Assembly: GCF_026914185.1 (NCBI RefSeq) | Contig: NC_070567.1 | Span: 3,746,001-3,810,000 of the forward strand | Direction: 5' to 3' | DNA from: Puccinia triticina | Lineage: Eukaryota > Basidiomycota > Pucciniomycetes > Pucciniales > Pucciniaceae | Length of the DNA stretch: 64,000 nt | Shown: piece after piece, positions 40,150 to 49,800 of the stretch | Layout: the number at the start of each line of letters is the position of its first letter | How positions within the stretch are numbered: the first letter of the stretch is position 1 | Notes under the pieces: model-generated | The model's database searches: none | What the model was told of the DNA's origin: nothing | What the model saw: the letters and a program-made list of their open reading frames with translations, nothing else | Program-made: the position numbers and the translations under genes

Positions 40150-41781
40150 TCCACGCAGTCGTCTTGAAGTGGTAGGGCGCTGCGTGCATCCACGCAGAAC
40201 TTGTCAGCGTCATAGCCCTTGATGATCCTGGCGCGTAGGTCTGCTGAGAGAGCGTTTCCCACCTCTGTAAACGCTGCTACACGCGCCATGTCCGCTGATG
40301 AAGGCCCTTCAATGATGTCGGTCTGGTCTTTTCTTGACAGGGCGTCCGCTACAGTGTTGTCTTTGCCTTTGATGTAATTGAAATTCAGGTCAAAGTCCGC
40401 AAGGGGTTTGGTCCATCGAGCTTGTTGTTGACTGAGGTTACGTTGTCGGGGAAGGTGTGTCAGCGAGTGATGGTCGGTCATGATGTTGACTTTCATTCCC
40501 AGGAGTAGCATTTTCCACTTTTGCAAGGCGTGTACTACCACAAGCAATTCCTGCTCATGCACCGGGTAGTTTTGTTTGGCTGAAGTCATTTGTTGGGATT
40601 CGTAAGCTATAGGCGAGGCCAGTTTCCATTTGGCGCCCTGGAATAACGCTGCTCCAAGGCCGGAGCCACTTGCGTCCGTAAATAACCAGAGCGGATGTTC
40701 TGAGTCAAAATCGACGTTCTTCAGGGTGGGTAAGCTTGTCATGATGCGTTTGATGTTTTGAAAAGCCTTCTCTTCAGCCTCCCCCCAATTGAAGGACTGT
40801 TTGTCGATTTTTGAGCTTGTCAGAGGGGTGAGCGTGCCAACGTACTTTTGTAGACCCCAGATGAACTTTTTCATCCATTGGACTGTCCCCAAGAATTGTT
40901 TCACACCTTTTGTCAAGCGTGGAGACGGCCATTTTTGGATAGCTTTGACCTTGTCGTTGTCCGGGTGGATGCCTTCTTTTGAGATCCAGTGTCCCAAGAA
41001 TTTGATCCTTTCCCGGAAGAGCTGGGTTTTCTTGGGGCTACAATATAGATGGGCCTGTCTGAGACGTTTGAGGACTGATCGGATGTGTTGTTTGTGTTCT
41101 TGATGCGAGTTCGAGAAGACTACAATGTCGTCCAAATAGACAATGCAAACATTGTTTATAAGGTCACCCAGTGCCTCTTCTAGTTGGGCCTGGTGTGTGG
41201 CTGGTGCATTTGTCCATCCCATTGGCATTACAACCCATTCCATTAAGCCCCAGGGTGTCTTTACGGCCGTCAGAGGGATGTCTTCCTCTCGCATCCGCGT
41301 TTGAAAAAAGGTGTTGGTTTGGTCAAGGATGGAAAAGATTTTTCCCCCGGCGACCATGCGGACCAGCTTGTCTACATTGGGCAATGGTGAGCAATCGCGA
41401 ACAGTGAAACTGTTAAGCCTTCTATAGTCGCATACCCACCTAGGCAGAGCCGTAGGGTCCTTTTTTGGGATGATCATGCTTGGCGAGGCGTATTGGCTGG
41501 TTGAGCGTTGTATGTGTCCGGCTTTGAGATGCTGTTTGAGCAATGTCTGCCACGCGGCAAGGTGTTTTTTGGGATAGGGGTACTGTTTCTCATTCACCAC
41601 TGCATTTGGATCCGTCAGGATGATTTTGTGTTCGGTTCTTGACGCTTCAGACTGGATTTTTGTTGGGAAGAAACTCTCCACAAATTGTCCCGCCTCCTCC
41701 GTTTTCTCCGAGACCGCCGGAATGTCTAGAGGGAAGAGGTCTTTAAAGTCAAGGAGAACTCGGCGTTCTGAAGACTCACGG

Positions 41782-42503
41782 TGTGGCGCTTCTACCTGTG
41801 CGCGGTAGACAGCGGGCTGAGGGGATGGTGCAGAAAAAGCTGCCCTCGGGGTTGATCCGGAAGTGAGTCGTGGAATCAGACAGATAGCGTGTGGGTAGGG
41901 ATTTTGAGAGGACGAGGGGGATGGAATACCCCTCGGCGGTGTTGAGGTTTGAGAAAAAGAGAGAAAAAAAGAAAAGGGGAGAAAGAATCTCTTTGGAAAA
42001 GATGCGGGAAAAGGGTCTTGGAACTATGCGCGAAGGGCGTCGGCGAAAAGAAGCTCAAATAGGATCAATAAACTCAGAAGTATTGGGCACGCAAAAACTC
42101 AGCCAGAAAATAAGCTCGAAAATCCTGATGATACTTTCTTGGATCAGAAAGAGGTACCATGCCGACCCCTCCTCTAAGTTCGGCTGAACTTAGACTCGGG
42201 GTCGGTGACAGTCCATGCGACAGACTGCGCGACAGGCCCTCGTGCCCACCGCGCGCGCGCTACAACCGGAGAAGACGTAGAGGAGAAGAAAACACAACAC
42301 AACAAAAAAAAGAAAATAAAACAGGGAAACTGAAGACTGGAGAAACAATAGGAGAGAAATAAAAAAAAGAAAAACAAGAGGGTAGAAAGGGAAACCAAGA
42401 GGGCCGGACAGAGTCTTGATCCTGAAACGCCGGGGCTTGATGAGACCGTGTATCTGAGTCCATTTTTTGGCTGTCGTGGGTCTCCACCGAGTTGTCCACC
42501 ACA
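41782..42503 (-). repeat. 3' LTR of the nested retrotransposon (722 bp)
   Basis: Same length as its partner at 49079-49800. Differences seen by eye include T/C and A/G changes at about 42018, 42056, 42093-42095 and 42266, a change near 42283 and one near 42360; most are transitions. On the minus strand, GGTGGGTGGATG just before the LTR is a weak polypurine-tract candidate. Confidence 0.9.
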
Positions 42504-42682
42504 TCCACCCACCATTTGCAGACTGTCCCTAGTCTGCTCCTGGCGCCGCGTCCACCTAAGAAGTGAAAAGAAAGGGAAGGAACAAAACAAAAGGAGGGTC
42601 CTTGGGGCTCACATGTGTGGCGAATTGTGATGCTTTGACAAAAGGCGGTAGAGATACCCGAGGTGCACACTTATGGGAGGAC

Positions 42683-45600
42683 TTACTTCTGTTCTCTCAA
42701 GCCTCCGCGAGACCGATACTTCTTGACTTGATCCGCTGCAAAACGCCGCTTGAGCTCGGTGCCATCCAATTCAGCCAAGACGTAGGATCCGCCTTCGACT
42801 TGCTTCACCAAACGGTAGGGCCCATTCCATTTGTGCGCGAAAAGTTGGCCCCACTGCGTCTCGAGAGACCGGTTATACGCCAAAACCATGTCGCCTGGCT
42901 CGAGGGGGTCGCGCATCCGACCCGCGCGCTCCTCTTCCCAGTAACGGATTGCATCGCCGCGAGATTCCATCATTTTCCGATACGCCACTCCACGAGTCTC
43001 TTTGCTTCGCTCCAGCTGGATAGATCGGGCCGCTATCAGATCCGTCGTCGACTTCACCGAGTCCCAGTCGACGCCTAAATACGACTCTATTTCTAGATCC
43101 AGAGGCAAAGCCGCGCGCTGCCCAAAAACTAGCTCATAGGGAGAATACCCCGTGGTTCGCTTTGTTGAGATCCGGTCCGCGAACAGAACTAACGGGAGGA
43201 ATTTTTGGCAGTTCTTGCCGCTTTCGCCAGCCAACTTGACCAAGGCTGCTTTCAAAGGCCCGTGCCCACGCTCCACCATACCCTGCCCTTCGGGGTAGTA
43301 GGGAGTAGAAACGCGATGCTGGCCGGGAAGTTGCCTCAACATCTCTGCCAATGCGCCGCCGAACTCGGATCCGCCGTCCGTAGAGTAAGATTTGGCGAGT
43401 CCATACCGCATGGTCCAGTTCTCCTGTAGGAACGCCGCCACCGCCTCAGATGTAAGATTGTTGAGAATTTTGGCCTCAACCCAGCCGGAGAAGTCGTCTC
43501 GGGCGACAATGAGGTACTTTGCTCCGCTCGCCTTGAGGTGGACTGCGTCCATCGAGACGCGCCCAAAAATCGTGGATTCGCCAGTTGGATACCTCAACTC
43601 CTGAGGCCGCCGTAAATCGCGCCGTTGGCACGCGTCGCAACTCTGACACCAACGCGTAACTGCCTGCTTCAATGATGGCCACCAGAATTGCTCTGACACA
43701 TGCCTATACGTCTCTGCCACGCCACGATGTCCCAGGTCTTCGTGAAGCTGTTGGAGGATCGAGTCTTGCTTGCCTGGGATGGTGATGACAATGCGAGGTA
43801 AAGGGGTTCCACGCTTCATGAGCCTACCCTCTTGCAGGAAGAACTCAACCGATTTCCGCCTTAAAGCGCGAAAGTCCTTCGCGTCCAGATCTTTTGGCCT
43901 CTCTAGCGTCGCCAGATACCGCTCTAATTCACGCCAGTAGCCTTCTTGGTAGCCTGTGTACTCCTGTGAACGAGCCGAAAAGGTGCGCACAGGTCGAATA
44001 TGAGGAGCCTCTTCATCAAAATTGGAGGGCGGGTCGGATTCGTCGTCGCCTTGGGGGCGCCGCGACAAACCATCGGGCATGGTGAAAGTCTTGCCAGGCC
44101 GATGCACAATGTCAAAAGAAAACAACTGGATGAACGCCACCCAGCGCGTCATGGGCGTGTTGGGTAAACTCGGGGCATTGATCATTTGAACCAAAGACTG
44201 CGCATCCACCTGCAGCTCGAAATGCTGTCCCCACAGGACTGTCTGGAGTTTCTTCAGAATCCGCGCAACCCCGCATAACTCGAGTTTCGCCTGAGAGTAT
44301 TGAGTTTTGACATCAGAGAAAAGAAGAGATTCATAGAGAGCAGGCCGGTCGAGCCCGTTTGCATCCGTCTGAGTAAGAACCGCCCCCGCCGCGTGGGAAC
44401 TAGAATCAACAGCAAGCTTGATCTTACCCGCCTCTGGCCCGTAGTCCATCTTTACCAGGACAATATCCTGCCCTACGATGCGCTTGAGCTCCTGGAACGC
44501 CTCTTCGCAAGCATCAGTCCATTCCCACTCAGCATCCTTCCGTGTCAGTCGCCGGAGGGGCAAGCAGATCCGAGACAAGTCCGGGATAAAGATTCGAACG
44601 TAGACCACGACGCCCAAGAAACCTCGCACTTCTGTCGCATTGATGGGAGTCGGCCAACACGTGATCTTATTGACTTTGGTAGCCGCCATCTTCCGGCCCT
44701 CTTTGCAGACTACATGGCCGACAATTTCAAGCGCAGGAACGCAGGCCGCGAGCTTAGAAGCAGAAACTGTCAAACCAGACTCTTCGATCCTGAACAGAAT
44801 GCGCACCAGAGTTTCGGCGTATTCCCAAATGAACCTACGGATACCGGGGTGCCAGGGTACGCGCTTGTTGTTGTAATCAGACGTCGGGCCCTTGATTCCC
44901 CCGTCGTCAATGAAGATGCCAGCGTGATCTGGAATCTCGGCCTGAAGGATCCACATCATCTGTGCCTGGTAAACGGCAACAGAGTTTGTGGCTCCTTGCG
45001 GCAACCGAGTGAGCTGGAATCGTCCCAAAGGCGTATCAAAAGTGGTGAGGGGGCGTGAAATGGGGTCCAGAGCGCGCTCATCGTAGCCGCCCATGATATC
45101 GCCAAGCCCGTAACACGCGCGCCCCGAAAAAGACTCCACGAACTCTTCCGTAGCCGGCGGGACTCCCGCGTCGCGTACAGTGACCTTGTTGAGAGGTTGT
45201 AAGTCGTGAACCACCCGAAACTTGCCGTTGCCTTTGAGGACACAGAAGACAGGGCTTGAATACGATGACGTTGACTGCTCATACAAGCCGGTCCTTATAC
45301 GTTCCCGAATGAGCCGAGTGTATTCCTCAAGCTTGGCCGCGGGTATCGGAATCTTCTTCTTCTGCCATGGTTCGTGCTCGACCACTGGGATGATATACGG
45401 GAGTCCATAGGACTCCTTCAGTAAGCCCCGCTCTTCTTCATTGAAAGCAATCGACAGATTCCGCTCGGTCAGAACGTTTTTGATCAAGTTCAGCTCGTCC
45501 GGGTAGAGCCAACCCTCTGGTCCGAAATTCACTACCGCCAATCGCTCTTCTGTGACTCGTCCTTTAGGTATGAATGGTCCCGCCAAGGTGCGAGAGAGAC

Positions 45601-46648
45601 CACGGTATGGGTCTCGAGAGAGAGGAGGTCGTCGGAGCGGTGGATTCAGCCCTTGCGGCATTGCTTGATTGACCGGCTTGACCTTCTTGGCAACCGGCTT
45701 GTATTTAGCCGCGAAAGCCAAGAACCCGCCGGCCTTCCACGCATCCAGAAGTTTCAACTGTGCCCGAAATCCGAGTCCACTCTCCAACAACAGGCTCGTC
45801 CGATGCTCCGCGCGGTCCTCGAATGCTGCCTTGTCTGTCAAGGAAAAGCCAAATGGTGGTTCTTTGCTCACGTATGTGGCACACGGCAGGGTTTTCGACA
45901 AGAGGGGAGCATCACGCCTCGGAGGTGCATATTGGTGGGAACTTACTTTTACCCCAAATGCCCTCCACGATGGCCCAAAGAATACCATTCCCCCTTCGCC
46001 GCGTACTTGATGGGAACATAGTTTAAGCTCGTTGCGGAGCACCGCGCCAAATGCCATGTTTTCAACACTAGATAGTTTAACCTCTTCACGGAGGCCTTTT
46101 GATTCGGACTCCCTACAGGGTAATAGAAGTTTATACTCATTGCGGAGTGACACTAGTTTAGGCTCATTGCGGAGTAGCACGAGTTTACCCTCATCGTGGA
46201 GCTCAGGAAGTTTATTCTCGTTACGGAGACGAAGATTTGTCGCTGAGGGTTGCCGGGATCTGATGATTAAGAGAGGCGAAGGATGGAGGCTCACGAGAGT
46301 GGCACGAGGTAGGGCTTTTACGACGGTAGTAGATACCCTGGAGGTGCATAAACTGGGAGGACTTACTTTTAGTTCTAACTGCCTCCACGAAACTCCAGTT
46401 CCCTCCTCCACTGTGCCTCTTCTGTTGTACACTTGATTTTGAAAACTGAAATGAAACTGAGTCGAAATCCTGTTTTTGATGCTTTTGGTTATCTTGAGAT
46501 GTTTTTTGGGTTTTCTGTTTTGCTGATTGATAGGAAAAAATGGAATAGGAAGAACGGGCCGATAATCCTCTGGGTTTTGAGTTGATTCGACGACACGAGT
46601 GCGAGGATCTAGATTAACACCGCCGTAAACCGAACCAACCGAGATCAT
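42683..46648 (-). CDS. pol: Pol polyprotein of the nested gypsy element (RT, RNase H, integrase; 1,321 aa)
   Basis: ATG 46648 to stop at 42683 with no interruption. After about 350 residues without a recognised domain comes RT (YSSPVFCVLKGNGKFRVVHD, LPQGATNSVAVYQ, catalytic IFIDDG near residue 580), RNase H (KLAVDSSSHAAGAVL near 745), the integrase HHCC finger (HRGVAETYRHVSEQFWWP...CDAC near 965), the integrase core with D (VSMDAVHL), D (STDGGSEF) and E (GMVERGHGPLK) at about 1030, 1088 and 1124, and a GPY/F module (KWNGPYRLVKQ near 1276). It copies RNA to cDNA and inserts it in nuclear DNA. The protease lies upstream in gag. The ATG overlaps the gag stop (ATGA). Upstream sequence allows expression as a -1 fusion. 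Confidence 0.92.
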   Translation of the reverse strand: MISVGSVYGGVNLDPRTRVVESTQNPEDYRPVLPIPFFPINQQNRKPKKHLKITKSIKNRISTQFHFSFQNQVYNRRGTVEEGTGVSWRQLELKVSPPSLCTSRVSTTVVKALPRATLVSLHPSPLLIIRSRQPSATNLRLRNENKLPELHDEGKLVLLRNEPKLVSLRNEYKLLLPCRESESKGLREEVKLSSVENMAFGAVLRNELKLCSHQVRGEGGMVFFGPSWRAFGVKVSSHQYAPPRRDAPLLSKTLPCATYVSKEPPFGFSLTDKAAFEDRAEHRTSLLLESGLGFRAQLKLLDAWKAGGFLAFAAKYKPVAKKVKPVNQAMPQGLNPPLRRPPLSRDPYRGLSRTLAGPFIPKGRVTEERLAVVNFGPEGWLYPDELNLIKNVLTERNLSIAFNEEERGLLKESYGLPYIIPVVEHEPWQKKKIPIPAAKLEEYTRLIRERIRTGLYEQSTSSYSSPVFCVLKGNGKFRVVHDLQPLNKVTVRDAGVPPATEEFVESFSGRACYGLGDIMGGYDERALDPISRPLTTFDTPLGRFQLTRLPQGATNSVAVYQAQMMWILQAEIPDHAGIFIDDGGIKGPTSDYNNKRVPWHPGIRRFIWEYAETLVRILFRIEESGLTVSASKLAACVPALEIVGHVVCKEGRKMAATKVNKITCWPTPINATEVRGFLGVVVYVRIFIPDLSRICLPLRRLTRKDAEWEWTDACEEAFQELKRIVGQDIVLVKMDYGPEAGKIKLAVDSSSHAAGAVLTQTDANGLDRPALYESLLFSDVKTQYSQAKLELCGVARILKKLQTVLWGQHFELQVDAQSLVQMINAPSLPNTPMTRWVAFIQLFSFDIVHRPGKTFTMPDGLSRRPQGDDESDPPSNFDEEAPHIRPVRTFSARSQEYTGYQEGYWRELERYLATLERPKDLDAKDFRALRRKSVEFFLQEGRLMKRGTPLPRIVITIPGKQDSILQQLHEDLGHRGVAETYRHVSEQFWWPSLKQAVTRWCQSCDACQRRDLRRPQELRYPTGESTIFGRVSMDAVHLKASGAKYLIVARDDFSGWVEAKILNNLTSEAVAAFLQENWTMRYGLAKSYSTDGGSEFGGALAEMLRQLPGQHRVSTPYYPEGQGMVERGHGPLKAALVKLAGESGKNCQKFLPLVLFADRISTKRTTGYSPYELVFGQRAALPLDLEIESYLGVDWDSVKSTTDLIAARSIQLERSKETRGVAYRKMMESRGDAIRYWEEERAGRMRDPLEPGDMVLAYNRSLETQWGQLFAHKWNGPYRLVKQVEGGSYVLAELDGTELKRRFAADQVKKYRSRGGLREQK

Positions 46649-48762
46649 AAAAAAGGACGCTCGTCTTCAAGTTCGCCGGGGAGTCGTGCCACGTGCGTCA
46701 GCACGGCCTTGCGACCCTGGCCTGGGAATTCGCGCTCCCATCGTCCGGATCCCGTGGAGCATAGGGACAACTCGATATCCCGCCCGTTCGAATCGGGAAT
46801 GATGATCTTCTCGCCAGATTGCGGGTTGAAAGAGAGAGTAGCGGCGACGTCCATCAAGAAAGGGCGCCCCAAGATCAGTGGTCCGTCATTGCGAGTGATC
46901 CAAAAATGGCAAGTCTTATCAACCGTCTTCCCCACGCGGATTGGGACATCCTCCGCCACGCCTATCAATTCGCACGCTTGATTGTTGATTCCGTAGACGG
47001 CCGATAGGAAATTGACTCGTGGGCTCAGGTTAAATTTGTTCGCCATCGAGTCCGAAATCAGATTAAGCTGAGATCCCGAATCTATGAGGGGAGTAGCAGG
47101 CGTTTCGTCCTCTCCTACGAGACAAGACAAATACCCCAAAGGACAGGAATACAGGTTAGGATCCCCTGCCAGCTCCCGTCTCTCGTCTCCTTCCGCCAAT
47201 ATGCCTGAGTTGACCTTGATTTCTTCCGACCCGACCTCCACACGCCTGCGCGACACCCATTTCTTGACACCTTCGGCAACAGTAGGAGCGAGAGCAAGTA
47301 ATTCGGCGACCGTCATGTGGGGTACCGGTAAGTCGAAGATCTTCTTGAGCGCACCGTCGACCGCATTCGGATAATCCCTCGCCACGTCGCGTTCAAAGCG
47401 CACCTTAGGTCCTGACGGCTTGTTGGCAGCTTGGGGCGGGACTTCTGGGCGTCCCTCCGGCGATTCGGCAGTGCCCTCTTGACCAGCACCACGCTCGAAA
47501 AGCTCCGGCTCCTCCTCCATAGGCTGTGCCTCTTGAGACTTGGGGGATGGCGCACGACGGATCGGCCTTTTTACCGCGGAACTGGGTACTGAAGGCGCCT
47601 TATAGAGCTTAGGGTCTTCGTGTCTCTTCCTTCCAGCTGGATCGGCTTCGTAAACTCCTGAAAACGACGACGACGAAACCGCTGGCGGATACCAGGGATG
47701 CAGCGAACCACACCCCACCTTGAAGTCGGGCTGAGGATCCACCGTCGCCTGATTGGTCTTTGAAGGTTGAAATGAAGCCACCACGTGACGAATTGGTCGG
47801 CTCGAATCCCAGGGAATTAACGCTCCATTTGGGAGGAAGAAGTTCGTACCCCTCTGTTCCACCAGGTGGTCGTCCTTGTCCTTTTGTAACTCAAAACATC
47901 GGGCAGTGCCATGGCCTTCGCGATGACAATAAAAACAAACCATCGGCGGACGGCCCCCTTGGTTCTGGTTCTGAGCCGACTTCCCTGGGACCGCAGCCAA
48001 TTTCTGATCTATCTTTTGCTTGAAGGCTTCAAACATTCTAGACAGCTCGTCCATGCTCGGCGCGGGCTTATTCGAGGGCGGGGCTTCTTTAGGGCGTTGG
48101 ACTTCCCCCATCTTCTTCATCACCGAATTGCCCTCTTGAAACGGCGACGGCAGCACAGGTTGACTGATCCTGGATTCCTCGAAGGTGAGAGCGGTCTGTT
48201 CCTTCATCACGGCATCCGCCGCTTCCTTGAGAATCTTGAACACTGGTAATTTGAATCGATTATCCAAGGTAGTAACCATCGTCCTATCCCGGACCAACTT
48301 TCGCCTAATCTCGTCCTGAACGGTCGTCGAGAAAGCTTGATAGTACGAGTTCCGAATCTCTTCTACTGAGTCAATATGAGCCTTCGACAATAGATACGAT
48401 TGGATGGGTTCCCAGCTTTGGCGAAACACCTGATAATCGGCCGCCGAAGCTACTCCCCCTCTCGCCGTCCAGTCTTGAACGAGCGAGCTCAAGTCGCGCG
48501 TAGTGAATCGCGCCGTGTCAACCTTGCCCCAGTAAGCGACCATCGCGGCTTTCAGCTTCGGCCAGTCGGGAGGATTGAAGCCGTCCAAGGTCTCGAGAAC
48601 GTCCAGGAGGTCATCGTTCGCTAGAAAGAGGCGGATTTGCTTCGCCATATCAAGCTCCGTCGCCTCATCCAGACTGGCGACCATTTCGTAGGTCTCGATG
48701 AACCGCTCGACTTTAGTACCATCGAAACAGAGACGTTTGTTTGGGGCCTTGATCTTGACCAT
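46645..48762 (-). CDS. gag: Gag-protease polyprotein of the nested gypsy element (705 aa)
   Basis: ATG 48762 to TGA 46645, open throughout. A capsid-like helical region fills about residues 10-200, followed by a zinc knuckle CFYCHREGHGTARC (near 273), a long Pro/Glu-rich charged linker, and an aspartic protease with PLIDSGSQLNLIS (near 559; DSG replaces the more usual DTG) and ILGRPFLMDV. Carrying the protease at the gag end rather than at the start of pol is notable but known in some gypsy lineages. The frame ends PFL-stop on the slippery heptamer, giving a fixed gag:pol ratio if frameshifting operates. Confidence 0.9.
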   Translation of the reverse strand: MVKIKAPNKRLCFDGTKVERFIETYEMVASLDEATELDMAKQIRLFLANDDLLDVLETLDGFNPPDWPKLKAAMVAYWGKVDTARFTTRDLSSLVQDWTARGGVASAADYQVFRQSWEPIQSYLLSKAHIDSVEEIRNSYYQAFSTTVQDEIRRKLVRDRTMVTTLDNRFKLPVFKILKEAADAVMKEQTALTFEESRISQPVLPSPFQEGNSVMKKMGEVQRPKEAPPSNKPAPSMDELSRMFEAFKQKIDQKLAAVPGKSAQNQNQGGRPPMVCFYCHREGHGTARCFELQKDKDDHLVEQRGTNFFLPNGALIPWDSSRPIRHVVASFQPSKTNQATVDPQPDFKVGCGSLHPWYPPAVSSSSFSGVYEADPAGRKRHEDPKLYKAPSVPSSAVKRPIRRAPSPKSQEAQPMEEEPELFERGAGQEGTAESPEGRPEVPPQAANKPSGPKVRFERDVARDYPNAVDGALKKIFDLPVPHMTVAELLALAPTVAEGVKKWVSRRRVEVGSEEIKVNSGILAEGDERRELAGDPNLYSCPLGYLSCLVGEDETPATPLIDSGSQLNLISDSMANKFNLSPRVNFLSAVYGINNQACELIGVAEDVPIRVGKTVDKTCHFWITRNDGPLILGRPFLMDVAATLSFNPQSGEKIIIPDSNGRDIELSLCSTGSGRWEREFPGQGRKAVLTHVARLPGELEDERPFL
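46648..46654 (-). promoter_or_regulatory. Candidate -1 frameshift site T-TTT-TTA at the gag stop
   Basis: In the gag frame the codons are CCT TTT TTA TGA. The heptamer T TTT TTA obeys the X-XXY-YYZ rule, and a one-base backward slip puts the ribosome in pol, whose first codon ATG overlaps the gag stop (ATGA). This is the same heptamer class as that of well-studied retroviral gag-pol shifts. I could not establish a downstream stem-loop or pseudoknot by eye. Termination-reinitiation on ATGA is the alternative. Confidence 0.6.
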
Positions 48763-49026
48763 CCTGAAACGTCCTGAGATGAAAGGAAAACAGACAACAG
48801 AGGGCGGCTCACAGCGTGGCGGGTAATGCTAACGACGCGTGTAGAGAAGCCCGGAGGTGCTACTATGGAGGGGACTTACTTGAATACTCCTGTGCCCCGC
48901 TGGTAACACGATAAAACGGAAAAAAAAACAAAGAAATTTCGCGCTCTTGATCCTGAAACGAAGATCCTGAAACGAAGAGAAAACAAAAAGAGAGCCCCAA
49001 GAACCAGTCGTCTCGAAATCCTGAGG

Positions 49027-49076
49027 CGAGACTGTAAATCTTGAGGTCGCTGGTTCGATCCCGGCTCGGGGGACCA
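49027..49076 (+). other. Extended primer-binding site: 50 nt identical in layout to tRNA-Tyr(GUA) positions 27-76
   Basis: Directly inside the 5' LTR (two bases away), the + strand reads a tRNA 3' half ending CCA at 49074-49076. All parts fit without gaps: anticodon stem CGAGA/TCTTG, loop CTGTAAA with anticodon GTA at 49034-49036, variable AGGTC, T arm GCTGG-TTCGATC-CCGGC, acceptor TCGGGGG, A73, CCA. The transcript, made from the minus strand, is therefore complementary to tRNA-Tyr over 50 nt, whereas primer-binding sites are usually 8-18 nt. There is no intron trace, so the source was a spliced tRNA. Confidence 0.88.
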
Positions 49077-49078
49077 AA

Positions 49079-49800
49079 TGTGGCGCTTCTACCTGTGCGC
49101 GGTAGACAGCGGGCTGAGGGGATGGTGCAGAAAAAGCTGCCCTCGGGGTTGATCCGGAAGTGAGTCGTGGAATCAGACAGATAGCGTGTGGGTAGGGATT
49201 TTGAGAGGACGAGGGGGATGGAATACCCCTCGGCGGTGTTGAGGTTTGAGAAAAAGAGAGAAAAAAAGAAAAGGGGAGAAAGAATCTCTTTGGAAAAGAT
49301 GCGGGAAAAGGGTCTCGGAACTATGCGCGAAGGGCGTCGGCGAAAAGAAGCTCGAATAGGATCAATAAACTCAGAAGTATCAGGCACGCAAAAACTCAGC
49401 CAGAAAATAAGCTCGAAAATCCTGATGATACTTTCTTGGATCAGAAAGAGGTACCATGCCGACCCCTCCTCTAAGTTCGGCTGAACTTAGACTCGGGGTC
49501 GGTGACAGTCCATGCGACAGACTGCGCGACAGGCCCTCGTGCCCACCGCGCGCGCGCTACAACCAGAGAAGACGTAGAGGAGCAGAAAACACAACACAAC
49601 AAAAAAAAGAAAATAAAACAGGGAAACTGAAGACTGGAGAAACAATAGGAGAGAAACAAAAAAAAGAAAAACAAGAGGGTAGAAAGGGAAACCAAGAGGG
49701 CCGGACAGAGTCTTGATCCTGAAACGCCGGGGCTTGATGAGACCGTGTATCTGAGTCCATTTTTTGGCTGTCGTGGGTCTCCACCGAGTTGTCCACCACA
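49079..49800 (-). repeat. 5' LTR of the nested retrotransposon (722 bp)
   Basis: Partner of 41782-42503. Transcription runs leftwards into gag. The leader between LTR and gag ATG (48763-49078) holds the extended primer-binding site. Confidence 0.9.

Larger units (their letters stand above)
41782..49800 (-). mobile_element. Young, apparently intact Ty3/gypsy retrotransposon nested in the outer element, target duplication ACGG
   Basis: Two 722-bp LTRs (41782-42503, 49079-49800; TGTGGCG...CCACCACA on +) differ at about seven positions by eye, roughly 1%. ACGG flanks both sides (41778-41781, 49801-49804). Gag and pol are uninterrupted. With LTRs, primer-binding site and both frames present, it could be autonomous. 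It is the most recent large event of this locus, since it splits pol of the outer element cleanly. Confidence 0.92.

Noticed and set aside
42563..48624. Many long plus-strand open frames opposite gag and pol
   Set aside because: They have no recognisable domains and are antisense shadows of the conserved minus-strand frames.
49027..49076. A functional tRNA-Tyr gene
   Set aside because: Only positions 27-76 are present; the 5' half and A box are missing, CCA is encoded, and it lies exactly where an LTR element needs its primer site.
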